Shown: piece by piece, positions 45,198 to 54,541 of the stretch
How the letters are laid out: the number at the start of each line of letters is the position of its first letter
Numbering within the stretch: the stretch's first letter is position 1
NCBI GenBank assembly: GCA_018798825.1
Contig: CP076357.1
Span: 558,001 to 622,000 of the forward strand
Direction of reading: 5' to 3'
DNA: 64,000 bases
From: Ochrobactrum sp. BTU1
Lineage (GTDB): Bacteria; Pseudomonadota; Alphaproteobacteria; Rhizobiales; Rhizobiaceae
Position numbers and translations under genes: made by a program
Notes under the pieces: generated by a model
Database searches by the model: none
Seen by the model: only the letters and a program-made list of their open reading frames with translations
What the model was told of the DNA's origin: nothing

Positions 45198-45962
45198 TCA
45201 GGCAGCCAGGTAATTTTTAAGAAAGGTCCGCGTCCGGTCCTGTTTCGGATGACGCAGGATTTCGTCAGGCGTGCCTTCTTCCACGACCACTCCACCATCC
45301 ATGAAGAGGATCTTGTCAGCGACTTCTCCGGCAAACCGCATTTCATGGGTGACAATAAGCATCGTCATGTGTTCTGCAGCAAGCTGGCGCATGACGAGGT
45401 TAACTTCGTCGACCAGTTCGGGATCAAGCGCTGAGGTTGCTTCATCAAACAACATCACCTTCGGTTGCATTGCCAATGCTCTTGCGATCGCGACGCGCTG
45501 TTTCTGACCACCGGAAAGTTGCGAAGGGTATGCGTCTGCTTTATTCGCGAGGCCAACTTTCGTCAGCAGTGATAATGCGAGTTCACGCGCCTGCCCCTTG
45601 TTCACACCTTTGAGTTTGATGGGACCGAGCGTTATATTCTCCACAACCGTCAAATGAGGGAACAGATTGAAGTGCTGAAACACCATTCCCATTTGTTGAC
45701 GCACCGTATTGATGTGCTTTTCAAATGCCTGACCTTTAAGTGGCTGGTTCACCTGGATCCCATCAAGCCATACTTCGCCGCCATTGAGTGTCTCAAGGTG
45801 GTTGATCGACCTTAGCAAGGTGCTCTTTCCTGAACCGCTTGGCCCGATGATCGCGACGATCTGCCCTCGGGTTACGGAAAGGTCGATACCTTTGAGGACA
45901 TCAAGTGCGCCATAGGCTTTGCGGGCACCCTTCACTTCGACCATTGGCGAGAGTGTGCTCAT
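45198..45962 (-). CDS. Polar amino-acid ABC transporter ATP-binding protein
   Basis: A 254-residue ATPase of the GlnQ/HisP type. Walker A is [10 protein letters not shown], the Q-loop region [16 protein letters not shown], the signature [16 protein letters not shown], Walker [15 protein letters not shown], and the switch His is in IVTHEM. The start overlaps the stop of the upstream permease gene (ATGA), so translation is coupled. With two permeases and a binding protein upstream it forms a complete importer. Substrate class is polar amino acid; the exact one cannot be read from sequence. Confidence 0.93.
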   Translation of the reverse strand: MSTLSPMVEVKGARKAYGALDVLKGIDLSVTRGQIVAIIGPSGSGKSTLLRSINHLETLNGGEVWLDGIQVNQPLKGQAFEKHINTVRQQMGMVFQHFNLFPHLTVVENITLGPIKLKGVNKGQARELALSLLTKVGLANKADAYPSQLSGGQKQRVAIARALAMQPKVMLFDEATSALDPELVDEVNLVMRQLAAEHMTMLIVTHEMRFAGEVADKILFMDGGVVVEEGTPDEILRHPKQDRTRTFLKNYLAA

Positions 45963-46618
45963 CGCGTTACCTCCACTTTTCTTTCGATACGGCGCAGACC
46001 CGCTTCCATTACCAGATTGGCCAAATAGTAGAGGGCGGCTGCTGTGAGATAGAATTCAAACGGACTGTAGGTCTCGCTGATTGCTATTTGAGCGCTGTGT
46101 ACCAGTTCTGCAATTCCAATGATTGAAACAAGCGAGGTGTCTTTGAGCAAGACAATCATGTTGTTGCCAATTGGAGGGACCGTGTTGCGTATTGCTTGCG
46201 GAATAACAACATAGCGCAAGGTCTGGGTGCGGCTAAGACCGATGGACCTTGCCCCTTCGGTTTGTCCCGGATCAACTGAGACTATTCCCGCCCGGATGAC
46301 GTCGGCGTTATAGACTGCAAAATGCAGACTGAGGCCAATGATCCCCGCAAACAGCGCTGGAATATCGATGCCCACCTGCACAAGACCGTAGTAAATCAGG
46401 TAAAGCTGCAGCAGCAAAGGCGTCCCCATAAAAAGCCACATGAAGAAGCGAACGGGGTAAGAAAGCAAAGAAGGCGCATAAAGGACTGTAAGGGCGAATA
46501 AAATACCAAATGCAAAACTGAGCACACTGGAGGCTACGGCGAGAACCAGTGTCCACCACAGACCTGTAATGAGAATGTCTGCATAAGGTAAAACAATGCT
46601 GAAATCGAGTGACGGCAT
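45959..46618 (-). CDS. Polar amino-acid ABC transporter permease
   Basis: A 219-residue permease from the ATG at 46618, with AGGAGG six bases upstream deciding the start over a TTG at 46621. About five membrane helices; the family segment [16 protein letters not shown] is at the N-terminus, and the cytoplasmic EAA loop is [20 protein letters not shown]. It pairs with the upstream permease as a heterodimer. Second permease gene of the operon. Confidence 0.92.
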   Translation of the reverse strand: MPSLDFSIVLPYADILITGLWWTLVLAVASSVLSFAFGILFALTVLYAPSLLSYPVRFFMWLFMGTPLLLQLYLIYYGLVQVGIDIPALFAGIIGLSLHFAVYNADVIRAGIVSVDPGQTEGARSIGLSRTQTLRYVVIPQAIRNTVPPIGNNMIVLLKDTSLVSIIGIAELVHSAQIAISETYSPFEFYLTAAALYYLANLVMEAGLRRIERKVEVTR

Positions 46619-46630
46619 CAAGGTCCTCCT

Positions 46631-47278
46631 TCAGCGCGCAGCAAAGCGTTTGTCAAGTTGATCGACAATCATGACGACAACATAGACGATGAGCATATAA
46701 AGAACGGCTGCTACGGCAAAAATCTCGAAGGGTTTATAGGTCGAGCTGATAAACCGCTGTGCGGTATATGTCAGTTCAACCACAGAGATGGTTGAAACCA
46801 AGGCTGAACCTTTGACGAGCGCGACAGCATTAACGCCGAGGGGTCGGATCATCAGCCGTGCAGCTTGTGGCAAGACGATCAGTCGCAACGTTCTTTCCCG
46901 ATCAAAACCTATAGAACGAGCTGCTTCGGTCTGTCCTTTATCGACGCTTGCGATAGCGCCGCGGATGGATTCAGCCATATAGGCGCCGATGTTCAACCCC
47001 AGACCAATAACACCTGCAGCATAGGGTTCAAGTTCCAGGCCGATCTGTGGCCCGCCGAAATAAAGAACGAACAATTGAACGAGGCAAGGTGTACCGCGGA
47101 AGATGCTTACATAAGCCGAAGATAAAAACCGCAGAATGGCACTATTCGATAACCTGGCCATCACCAGAAATCCGGCGACGACGAATCCCAGAAGCAGCGA
47201 AAGTACGGAAATCTGCACTGTGACCCATGCTGCCTCCAGAAAAAAAGGCAGGACGCGTTGCATCAACGCAATATCCAT
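46631..47278 (-). CDS. Polar amino-acid ABC transporter permease
   Basis: A 215-residue HisM/HisQ-type permease. The ATG at 47278 (MDIALMQRVLPFFLEAAWVT) has CGGAG 7 nt upstream and is preferred over 47299. The EAA loop is ARSIGFDRERTLRLIVLPQA and the N-terminal segment VTVQISVLSLLLGF. It ends 12 nt before the next permease gene and begins 60 nt after the binding-protein gene. Confidence 0.92.
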   Translation of the reverse strand: MDIALMQRVLPFFLEAAWVTVQISVLSLLLGFVVAGFLVMARLSNSAILRFLSSAYVSIFRGTPCLVQLFVLYFGGPQIGLELEPYAAGVIGLGLNIGAYMAESIRGAIASVDKGQTEAARSIGFDRERTLRLIVLPQAARLMIRPLGVNAVALVKGSALVSTISVVELTYTAQRFISSTYKPFEIFAVAAVLYMLIVYVVVMIVDQLDKRFAAR

Positions 47279-47338
47279 GGAGATACTCCGAAAAATCATG
47301 GAAACCGGCCCGGACTACCGGGCCGGACTAAGATGCGA

Positions 47339-48127
47339 TTAGCGGATGTCGCTGCCAATCCACTGCATCGAGATCTTTTCATAAGAACCATCAGCGAGCA
47401 TGTCGTCGAGGGTCTTCTGCATTGCCGCTTTGAGTTCTGGATTATTTTTGCGGATCGCAATGCCAAGGGCTACACGTCCGCCTTCAATATCGGGTGTGTC
47501 CAGAATACGCACTTTCTGACCTGTTTCTTTAACTGCGATCATAACTGGGATGCTGTCCATGACCAAAGCGTCGAGGCGGCCGGCATCCAGATCAATCAGC
47601 ATTTCCGGGAGGCCCTTATAGGTGCGCACTGTCAGATCACCCTGAGCCTTCGCCCACTTCTCATGGGCATCACCCATGGTCACCCCGACGGTTTTGCCGT
47701 TAAGGTCTTCGAGCTTCATAATTGCCGAACCGTCCTTTACGACGATGGTGCGGCCTGCATGATAATAAGGACCTACAAAATCTACTGCTTTTTCTCGTTC
47801 GGGTGTGATGGTCATTGACGCGACAACGGCATCATATTTTTTTGCCAGAAGACCAGCAATGATCCCATCAAAAGGTGTTGTGACAATCTTGGCTTTCAGA
47901 CCCATCTTGTCCGCAATTGCAGTACCAATGGAAGCGTCGAAACCGACAACTTCGTTGTTCTCATTTGTAAAGCTGAACGGTGGATACTGGCCGCTCATAG
48001 CAATCCGCATTTCACCAGTTTCTTTGAGCTTTTCCAGCTCATCAGCTTGAGCAGGCATGTTTGAGAAGCTGGCGCCAATTGCAATGGTAGCAACTGCAAG
48101 GAGGCTCTTAATCATGGAACGCATCAT
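47339..48127 (-). CDS. Amino-acid ABC transporter periplasmic binding protein (SBP family 3)
   Basis: A 262-residue protein from the ATG at 48127, with AGAGGA about 8 nt upstream. The signal peptide is SLLAVATIAIGASFSNMPAQA. Family-3 features: GEMRIAMSGQYPPFSF, VGFDASIGTAIADKMG, FDGIIAGLLAKKYDAVVASM, TITPEREKAVDFVGPYY and LDALVMDSIPV. First gene of the four-gene importer. An array of 15-bp Lrp-like sites lies 96-151 nt upstream of its start, so expression is likely tied to the Lrp regulator at 51612. Confidence 0.93.
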   Translation of the reverse strand: MMRSMIKSLLAVATIAIGASFSNMPAQADELEKLKETGEMRIAMSGQYPPFSFTNENNEVVGFDASIGTAIADKMGLKAKIVTTPFDGIIAGLLAKKYDAVVASMTITPEREKAVDFVGPYYHAGRTIVVKDGSAIMKLEDLNGKTVGVTMGDAHEKWAKAQGDLTVRTYKGLPEMLIDLDAGRLDALVMDSIPVMIAVKETGQKVRILDTPDIEGGRVALGIAIRKNNPELKAAMQKTLDDMLADGSYEKISMQWIGSDIR

Positions 48128-48222
48128 GTTTGGTTTCCTCTGGATTTGTCTTTTTGTTTTAGGGTTATGGTTTGCCATGAACCTTCAACGTCGAGCTTGG
48201 CACAGCGTTGATTTGCAAGCAT

Positions 48223-48278
48223 CCTGCAATATGTCTGCCGCCCCGCCACATTGCCGGAACTAACCGGCATATTGTCGG
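48223..48278. promoter_or_regulatory. Tandem 15-bp operator array upstream of the ABC operon
   Basis: CCGGCATATTGTCGG (48264-48278) and CCGCCACATTGCCGG (48243-48257) are near-copies spaced 21 bp apart, with a weaker third, CCTGCAATATGTCTG, at 48223-48237. The same motif is repeated beside the Lrp/AsnC gene at 51560-51595. Phasing by two helical turns is typical of Lrp/AsnC binding. Function is inferred from this recurrence. Confidence 0.72.
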
Positions 48279-48355
48279 CACCTGGCCGCGGCTTTGGTCT
48301 GCCAAGTTCTTTCACTAAATTTTGAAGCTTTGGGCCTAGACGACGAAGCCTTCAC

Positions 48356-48410
48356 TGACGAGGGGTCGTGTTCGCTTCAAGAAGCAAAGAGATACACGGC
48401 CCCCTCGTCA
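48356..48410 (-). terminator. Long hairpin after the APH/M23/aminotransferase gene
   Basis: TGACGAGGGGTCGTGT (48356-48371) and ACACGGCCCCCTCGTCA (48394-48410) pair over about 15 bp with one bulge and one mismatch, and the loop holds a second hairpin (GCTTCAAGAAGC, 48374-48385). It starts 18 nt after the stop of the fusion gene. There is no T run, so it may act as a 3' stabiliser or a factor-dependent terminator. Confidence 0.55.
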
Positions 48411-48428
48411 TTCAATTTTCACTAAGAG

Positions 48429-51400
48429 TTATTTCAATGCGGCCTCAAAACTCTCCGCCAGAACACTGAGCAAGTGATCGGCATTCTCACGACTGAATAC
48501 CATCGACGGTCGCATTTTCAGCACGTTGTCATATGGTCCTTCTGTGCCCATCAAGATACCACGCTCGCGCGCACCATCATTAATACGCCGGGCCAGATCG
48601 GTTGCGGGTGCTTTTGTTTTGCGATCAGTGACCAGTTCAATACCGAGGAAAAGACCTTGCCCGCGGACATCGCCGATAATGTCGAAACGCTTTTGCATCT
48701 CTTTAAAACCGTTGATGAGGTAGTTGCCGACTTCGAATGCATTTTCGCGCAGCCGGTCACGTTCGATAACGTTTAGTACCGCAAGGCCCGCGGCGCACGA
48801 GACAGGATTGCCACCAAAGGTGTTGAAGTACTCCATGCCATTGTTGAAACTGTCAGCGATCTCGCGGGTTGTTACAACAGCCGACATCGGGTGTCCGTTG
48901 CCGATTGGTTTTCCCATGGTGACGATGTCCGGTACAACATCCTGGAGTTCAAATGCCCACCAGTGACTCCCAACCCGGCCAAAACCAACTTGCACTTCAT
49001 CGGCTATGCAAATCCCCCCGGCTGCACGTACCATGGCGTAGACTTCCTTCAAATAGCCCTGTGGCAGGAAGACCTGACCGGCGACGCTTGGAATGGACTC
49101 TGCCAAAAAGAAAGCGGGTGCGCGGCCTTCTTGGCGCATAGCATCGATCATCTCAGCAATATTGTGAGAAAATCTTTTTGCATGTTCTTCCAACGGCCAG
49201 TCTTCGGGCGCACGATAACTATCAGGGATCACCCCTTCATACACGTGTGCAGGCCGCCCTTTTCCGCCTTTGCGCTTGTATTTGTAAGGGCTTAGATCAA
49301 TGAGTTCCTGCGTCGTACCGTGGTAAGCCCAATCAAGAACAATCGCTTCATTGCGTCCCGTGTGATTGCGCGCCATTCTCAATGCTAGGCTGTTGGCCTC
49401 ACTGCCTGAACAGGCAAATGAAGCAACGGTTAGTCCCTCAGGAAGGGTAGCAGTCAGTCTTTGCGCATATTCAACAATGTTATCGTGCAGATAGCGAGTA
49501 TTGGTGTTGAGCAATGCTGCCTGACGCGCAATGGCTTCGACCACTTCCGGGTGAGCATGGCCGATATGGCAGACATTGTTGAAGCAATCTAAATAGGATC
49601 TCCCGCGGTCATCAATAAGCCACGCGCCTTCACCCCTTACGAACTTTATCGGTTCGGAATAGGAGATTGAGAGGTTCGGGAGCAGGATTTCCCTGCGTTT
49701 CTCGATGATTTCGGAGCGGCTTCGCCCTTCTTGCGTAAATGTTTCCGGTGGGATGCCGGCCAGGTCTGCGACATCTGGAAAGAGATCGGCCCATACATCG
49801 AGATATTCAGCTTCGCCAACACCGAGAATGTCTGTCGCGCTCAGATTGACGTCGGTCGTCATTTCAAAATGAAGATGAGGGGTCCATCCACCGTTCTCGT
49901 GGATATCGCCCATATGACCCACAAGATCGCCTGCCTCAAGGCTCTGACCTGGTTGCAACCGACCGAGTGCTTCATGAGCCATGTGCCCCCAAAGTGTAAC
50001 GAAGGGCGGGCAATCTTCTGGAGCATGCTTGAGTTTAACCAGACCACCATAGCCAAGCGGTTCATGTTCAATTTCAATACTTACAACGGTTGCTGCAAGG
50101 GGGGTGTATAAGGGTGTGCCGGCAGGCATGAACAAATCGACGCCAAGATGGTGAACGCGGCGCTTGCCTTCAATAAAGCGCGATTCAAAGGCTTTATCTG
50201 TGTAAACGGTTCGCTTTTCGCCCCAAGAGCCAATTCCGAGCTCGATATTGTTCTTTGAGCAGTAATCATCCCACCATTGTGTGGCTTCTGTCGCACGTTG
50301 TTCAGCTGACGCCACCGTCATGAAATGTGAAGCATCGCCGTAAGGAACGATCGCCTTGGTGAGTGTCGCTGCTGCAGGCCGGACAATCGGCGCAAATTTT
50401 TTGGCATTCGCTCGAACCCAGTTGCGAATAAGGCTTGCACCGTCAATCGCATCGAAACCGCAAGCCTTGCGCAGAATTGCTGTTGCAAAGCGTGGGTTCA
50501 TCGCATCCATTTTTTCCAACAAACGCCATGCAGGTGCTTCACTTATTGCAAGATAAGGATTGTCATCGGTTTTCTCGCGGCGCGATGCAGAGAATGTCAC
50601 GCTTGTAACCAAACGCATGGCAATCAGGTCAAAGAGCAGGTCAACTTCCTGCGGCTGTAACGGATAACGCTCGTGAAAACCCGCTGTAACAGCTGCTGCA
50701 GCGCCGATCGGATCTTGCGTATCGAGTGCAGCATAGGCACAAGCGATCGCCACTTCGGCGATCAGTATCGTGTGAACAGCATCACCAAAATCGATCAGGC
50801 CTGCTATTTCTTCATTATTATTATTGTCAACAAGGACGTTCCAGTCATTGGCATCGTTGTGAATGACTTGCGCACGCAACCCAGTTAGTTTTGGTTCGAC
50901 GAGGTTTTCGAAGCGGGTAATGAAGCGTTCGAGCAACGCCTTCTTGTCGGCATCATCGATGAAATGCAGACGCTCACGCGCTCGTCCAGCGTGACGCAAA
51001 TCCCAGTCGAGCGAGCGCAAAGCGCCAACATGGATAAAGCCTTGAAGGGCTTGGTCCAGTTCACCCAGCGCGCGTCCGAGATTGCGCATCAGTGCGAACG
51101 TTCTTTTCACTTCGGCAAGCGGCGTTCCTGGCAACCAGCCCACGAGACGCAATGCATGCTGTTCGCCACTATCCGATAGCGTCGATGCCAGCACCTCTCC
51201 GCTGAGGCTTGATTTCAGATAGGGAACGGCAAGACCGGAATTTGCAGCCGCCAGGTGATTGAGCAAGGCGGTTTGAAACTCGCTTTCAACTCTCGGTTCG
51301 CTTGCATTGACAATCTTCAATATCCAATCCGCATCCGTACCGGTTTTCAGACGAAAATTACAATCGCGCTCACTGTCGAGTTGAGAAGCAACTGCGTCCA

Positions 51401-51476
51401 CGCCAAAAACTTCTTTTGCCAGGCGTTCGGCACCGGACGCCGAAAACTGAGGTGCAGGATGAGAAAGATCCGTCAT
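48429..51476 (-). CDS. Three-domain fusion: APH-like kinase, M23-like domain, class-III aminotransferase
   Basis: A 1015-residue protein from the ATG at 51476 ([11 protein letters not shown]); the frame is open further upstream but that part crosses the Lrp operator and start. Residues about 20-330 are an APH/choline-kinase-like domain with [14 protein letters not shown] (catalytic HxDxxxxN) and [10 protein letters not shown]. About 430-540 is an M23-like fold with [12 protein letters not shown] and TPHLHFEM. About 590-1010 is a class-III PLP aminotransferase with [32 protein letters not shown] and the PLP Lys in [12 protein letters not shown]. Animal hydroxylysine kinase and phosphohydroxylysine phospho-lyase belong to the same two outer families, so an amino-alcohol or hydroxy-amino-acid kinase/lyase is plausible. 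It is divergent from an Lrp regulator. Confidence 0.85.
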   Translation of the reverse strand: MTDLSHPAPQFSASGAERLAKEVFGVDAVASQLDSERDCNFRLKTGTDADWILKIVNASEPRVESEFQTALLNHLAAANSGLAVPYLKSSLSGEVLASTLSDSGEQHALRLVGWLPGTPLAEVKRTFALMRNLGRALGELDQALQGFIHVGALRSLDWDLRHAGRARERLHFIDDADKKALLERFITRFENLVEPKLTGLRAQVIHNDANDWNVLVDNNNNEEIAGLIDFGDAVHTILIAEVAIACAYAALDTQDPIGAAAAVTAGFHERYPLQPQEVDLLFDLIAMRLVTSVTFSASRREKTDDNPYLAISEAPAWRLLEKMDAMNPRFATAILRKACGFDAIDGASLIRNWVRANAKKFAPIVRPAAATLTKAIVPYGDASHFMTVASAEQRATEATQWWDDYCSKNNIELGIGSWGEKRTVYTDKAFESRFIEGKRRVHHLGVDLFMPAGTPLYTPLAATVVSIEIEHEPLGYGGLVKLKHAPEDCPPFVTLWGHMAHEALGRLQPGQSLEAGDLVGHMGDIHENGGWTPHLHFEMTTDVNLSATDILGVGEAEYLDVWADLFPDVADLAGIPPETFTQEGRSRSEIIEKRREILLPNLSISYSEPIKFVRGEGAWLIDDRGRSYLDCFNNVCHIGHAHPEVVEAIARQAALLNTNTRYLHDNIVEYAQRLTATLPEGLTVASFACSGSEANSLALRMARNHTGRNEAIVLDWAYHGTTQELIDLSPYKYKRKGGKGRPAHVYEGVIPDSYRAPEDWPLEEHAKRFSHNIAEMIDAMRQEGRAPAFFLAESIPSVAGQVFLPQGYLKEVYAMVRAAGGICIADEVQVGFGRVGSHWWAFELQDVVPDIVTMGKPIGNGHPMSAVVTTREIADSFNNGMEYFNTFGGNPVSCAAGLAVLNVIERDRLRENAFEVGNYLINGFKEMQKRFDIIGDVRGQGLFLGIELVTDRKTKAPATDLARRINDGARERGILMGTEGPYDNVLKMRPSMVFSRENADHLLSVLAESFEAALK

Positions 51477-51559
51477 AGCTAATATTTTCCAGGTTACATT
51501 TCTTGTCTCCAGCTTGGCATGCAAAGGATTTTCGGGCATCAAGTATCCTGTCGGCCAAA

Positions 51560-51595
51560 CCGGCACATTGTCGGAATGAACCGGCATATGTCCGG
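51560..51595. promoter_or_regulatory. Tandem 15-bp operator between the fusion gene and lrp-like gene
   Basis: CCGGCACATTGTCGG (51560-51574) and CCGGCATATGTCCGG (51581-51595) lie 21 bp apart in the 135-bp divergent region, with a partial third copy ending TGTCGG at 51549-51554. The same motif occurs upstream of the ABC operon at 48223-48278. Probably the binding site of the adjacent Lrp/AsnC protein, controlling both divergent genes. Confidence 0.75.
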
Positions 51596-51611
51596 TGAAG
51601 CGAATAGGGTT

Positions 51612-52055
51612 ATGATGCGTGAACTTGATGCAAAAGATCGTGAGATACTGGCAATCCTGTCGAAAGAGGCGCGTATAGCGCTTAAAACGCTTGCAGGGCG
51701 TATAGGATTGTCGCGGAGTGCCACGAGCGAACGCGTTACTAATCTGGAACGAAGTGGTGTCATCAGAGGGTATCGCGCAGATATTGGCGAAATCGACGCC
51801 AATGTCATTCGGGCCGCACTGCTTATCAACCTCCGGCGGACGCCTGCTCATGAATTGCTCGATATTCTCGCCCGCCATCCGGAAGTCCGCAGAGTTTCGT
51901 CTGTGAGTGGACAGCTCGATCTTATTGTTGAGCTTGAAACGGGTTCAATCGATGGTCTCAACCGTGTGCGTGATCTGATTGCCGGTCATGACATCGTCGA
52001 AGATCTTACAACTGCCATCGTGCTTCGCCGCGATATCGATCGTGAACTCAGTTAG
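51612..52055 (+). CDS. Lrp/AsnC-family transcriptional regulator
   Basis: A 147-residue regulator from tandem ATGs at 51612/51615. The N-terminal helix-turn-helix is ELDAKDREILAILSKEARI followed by KTLAGRIGLSRSATSERV. The C-terminal RAM (amino-acid-binding) domain has IRAALLINLRRTPAHELLD, RRVSSVSGQLDLIVELE and DIVEDLTTAIVLRRDI. Proteins of this family form octamers that wrap DNA over helically phased sites and respond to an amino acid. It lies divergent from the kinase/aminotransferase fusion across tandem 15-bp repeats. Confidence 0.92.
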   Translation: MMRELDAKDREILAILSKEARIALKTLAGRIGLSRSATSERVTNLERSGVIRGYRADIGEIDANVIRAALLINLRRTPAHELLDILARHPEVRRVSSVSGQLDLIVELETGSIDGLNRVRDLIAGHDIVEDLTTAIVLRRDIDRELS

Positions 52056-52162
52056 TCACAACCTCGCGCTCGGGCCGTCAAACAGCCATCATACTCTTGA
52101 ACGCCGCATTTTTTGTCGCTATATTACGTCGAAATATGCGGCTATTATTAGGAGTCTATCAT

Positions 52163-52513
52163 ATGGGGCTCGCACAATATTCAGATAATGGCATATTCGC
52201 ACCGCGAAAAATCGCCGATGCATTGCGAACGACGAGCGACGAGGTGGCACGCTCGGCCGGTTTGGGCCGCGATGCTGTGCAGCGCAAAGATCGTGTGCAA
52301 TCGGACAAAACCCAAAGGCGGTTACGGGAGATGGTTGAAATTCTAAACAAAGTCGAACCGCGCTTTGGTTCCGCTTTGATGGCTTATGCATGGTACCGCT
52401 CAGAACCGCTCGCTGGTTTTTTTGGCCAGACAGCAATGCAGCTTGTCCTCAATGGGCGAGCAAATGAGGTCCTGGACTATATCGACGCCGTTGATGCTGG
52501 AGTTCATGCCTGA
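52163..52513 (+). CDS. Xre/MbcA/ParS-type antitoxin of RES system
   Basis: A 116-residue antitoxin. The ATG at 52163 has TAGGAG 9 nt upstream; an open frame from 52097 is not needed. The N-terminal half is the Xre-like helix-turn-helix (KIADALRTTSDEVARSAGL), and the C-terminal half is the DUF2384 toxin-binding domain (WYRSEPLAGFFGQTAMQLVL then NEVLDYIDAVDAGVHA). It binds and blocks the RES toxin encoded by the overlapping next gene and represses the operon. Confidence 0.9.
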   Translation: MGLAQYSDNGIFAPRKIADALRTTSDEVARSAGLGRDAVQRKDRVQSDKTQRRLREMVEILNKVEPRFGSALMAYAWYRSEPLAGFFGQTAMQLVLNGRANEVLDYIDAVDAGVHA

Positions 52514-53018
52514 GGTGTCGATTTCCTATCGGGATAAGCTTTATCGCGCGCTTAACCCTGTTTATGCGCATGACCCGCTTTCTGGTCGCGGTGCAGCACT
52601 CTTCGGCGGTCGTTTTAATCCAAAGGGCGTGGAGGCGCTTTACTGCTCACTCAGCATCATGACGGCACTTCGCGAAGCAAATCAGGTTGGCAATCTGCAG
52701 CCCACAACTCTGGTTGCCTATCAAGCGAAAATCGACACATTATTCGACTGCCGCGACGACAGAGCGCTGAGAGAAATGGGCATGGATGCAGTGATGCTGG
52801 CAGATGATGGCTGGCGTGAACAAATGCGTCTTAAAGGCGAAGCCCCAACCCAAAGCTTCGCCCGCCGTCTTTTAACGGCTGGATATCACGGACTCCTTGT
52901 TCAAAGCTTCGCGAAAGGCGCAGGCATCGATGATCTCAATATCGTGTTGTGGCAATGGAGTTCATCGCCCCCTTCCCAACTCACCCTAATCGATGACGAG
53001 CACCGATTGTCTCGGTAA
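52506..53018 (+). CDS. RES-domain toxin (NAD+-degrading type)
   Basis: A 170-residue RES protein. The ATG at 52506 overlaps the antitoxin stop by 8 nt, the normal coupling. Conserved features are YRALNPVYAHDPLSGRGAAL (catalytic Arg), GGRFNPKGVEALYCSLSI, TALREANQ (Glu) and the later LLVQSFAKGAG with Ser. RES toxins studied in other bacteria deplete NAD+ and stop growth. The gene looks intact. Confidence 0.9.
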   Translation: MPEVSISYRDKLYRALNPVYAHDPLSGRGAALFGGRFNPKGVEALYCSLSIMTALREANQVGNLQPTTLVAYQAKIDTLFDCRDDRALREMGMDAVMLADDGWREQMRLKGEAPTQSFARRLLTAGYHGLLVQSFAKGAGIDDLNIVLWQWSSSPPSQLTLIDDEHRLSR

Positions 53019-53044
53019 ACTGCCTTGTTCATGCGAGGAGAGTT

Positions 53045-54496
53045 TTACGCGACATTCTCAATTGCAAGCACACTTCCCGGGTTCATTTTAAGATCAGGAT
53101 CGACGAGATTGCGAAGCATCCGCATCATATCCATGCGAACATCGTCTGAGCGTTCTTCCAGTTCTTTCACCAGTTTCCGTCCAATCCCATGTTCGGCTGA
53201 GAAAGTGCCACCAAGCTCGTCCACGACATTGTGGACGCGTTTCATCACCTGTGCAGTGACACAGCTATCTTCCTCAAAACCTGCCCATTCATCATGCGTA
53301 AAATGCACGATGAAGTGGATGTTTCCATCGCCGATATGGGAAACAATGAGAATATTTGCTTCTGGATAAATCTCATGAACAGCCGCGCTGGCGCGGTGAA
53401 TGAGTTGCGGAATATGTGTTGGTCGGACAGCAATATCATGAGAAAGACTATGCCCATGAACTTTGTTTGCTTCAGATACAGAATGTCTTAAGTGCCAAAT
53501 ATCCTCGGCTTGTGCTTGACTTTGCGCGATAAATGCATCGAGCACGAGACCAGCCTCAAACTGTTCCGACAACCATTCTTCGAGCGCTTGATGTAGTTGG
53601 GCTGTGGGATCAGTACTGCCAAGTTCAACGAGTAACGACCAGTCGTACCGGCTCTCCAATGGATGCCTTGATCGGGGAATATGTTCAAGAACCAGATCAA
53701 TCTGATTACCAGATAGCAATTCTGCAGCCTGAATGGCTGTATCAAAACGATCCTGCAATCCGCTCAGAATTGACACGGCTGCATCCGGGTCTGGCAAAGC
53801 AATCCAGGCATGACCCGAAGAACGCAGCATAGGTTGCATACGCAATGCGATTGCTGTGATGATGCCCAATGTTCCTTCAGCGCCAATGAAGAGGTTTTTC
53901 AGATCATAACCGGTGTTGTTTTTTCGAAGGGCTTTCAAATCGCTAAGGACCCGGCCGTCTGGCAGCACCACCTCGATACCACAAATCAGATCACGAATTG
54001 GGCCGTACCGAAGCGCGCTTGTCCCACCTGCATTGGTTGAGGCAAGCCCGCCCAATTGGGCACTGCCTTCGCTCCCAAGATGCAGGGGTATACGACGATC
54101 GACAGCAGCGGTCGCGTCATGCGCTGCAGACAGGGTTAGCCCCGCGTCAGCGATGAAGATATTCGAGGCCTTGTCGACTTCTCTTACTCTATCGAGCCGA
54201 CGCAGGCCTATGACGATGGTACGTTGCGCCGTTTTTGAAACGGCACCCTGACACAAGCCAGTGTTCCCGCCCTGCGGGACAATTTTACTTTTATGCAAGT
54301 CAGCCAAGCGCATGAGTTCGGAAACCTGCTGGGTATTAGCGGGCAAAACAACCGCCAGTGCGTCGCCTTTCTCGTATCCACGCCAGTCCGTTAAATACGG
54401 CTCTTTGTCGTGGTTCTCCGTCAAAACATACTGTTCACCGATTGCCTGGCGAAGGTCGTTTAAGAAAGCATGTTCGGAGCTCAGCTTTGACAGCAT
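53045..54496 (-). CDS. FAD-linked oxidase, GlcD/D-2-hydroxyacid dehydrogenase type
   Basis: A 483-residue VAO-family flavoenzyme. The FAD-binding PCMH domain (about 40-220) has VVLPANTQQVSELMRL, IVPQGGNTGLCQGAV, HLGSEGSAQLGGLASTNAGG and NLFIGAEGTLGIITAIALR. The C-terminal substrate domain (about 225-478) has IVSHIGDGNIHF (metal and substrate His residues) and FSAEHGIGRKL. The family oxidises D-2-hydroxyacids such as D-lactate, glycolate or D-2-hydroxyglutarate. It is last in a minus-strand operon with an FMN oxidase, a DHDPS-type lyase and an ABC importer. Confidence 0.9.
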   Translation of the reverse strand: MLSKLSSEHAFLNDLRQAIGEQYVLTENHDKEPYLTDWRGYEKGDALAVVLPANTQQVSELMRLADLHKSKIVPQGGNTGLCQGAVSKTAQRTIVIGLRRLDRVREVDKASNIFIADAGLTLSAAHDATAAVDRRIPLHLGSEGSAQLGGLASTNAGGTSALRYGPIRDLICGIEVVLPDGRVLSDLKALRKNNTGYDLKNLFIGAEGTLGIITAIALRMQPMLRSSGHAWIALPDPDAAVSILSGLQDRFDTAIQAAELLSGNQIDLVLEHIPRSRHPLESRYDWSLLVELGSTDPTAQLHQALEEWLSEQFEAGLVLDAFIAQSQAQAEDIWHLRHSVSEANKVHGHSLSHDIAVRPTHIPQLIHRASAAVHEIYPEANILIVSHIGDGNIHFIVHFTHDEWAGFEEDSCVTAQVMKRVHNVVDELGGTFSAEHGIGRKLVKELEERSDDVRMDMMRMLRNLVDPDLKMNPGSVLAIENVA

Positions 54497-54541
54497 GTGT
54501 TTACCTGCGACTTATTCAAGAATGTATGGTGAAGTTTGGAG

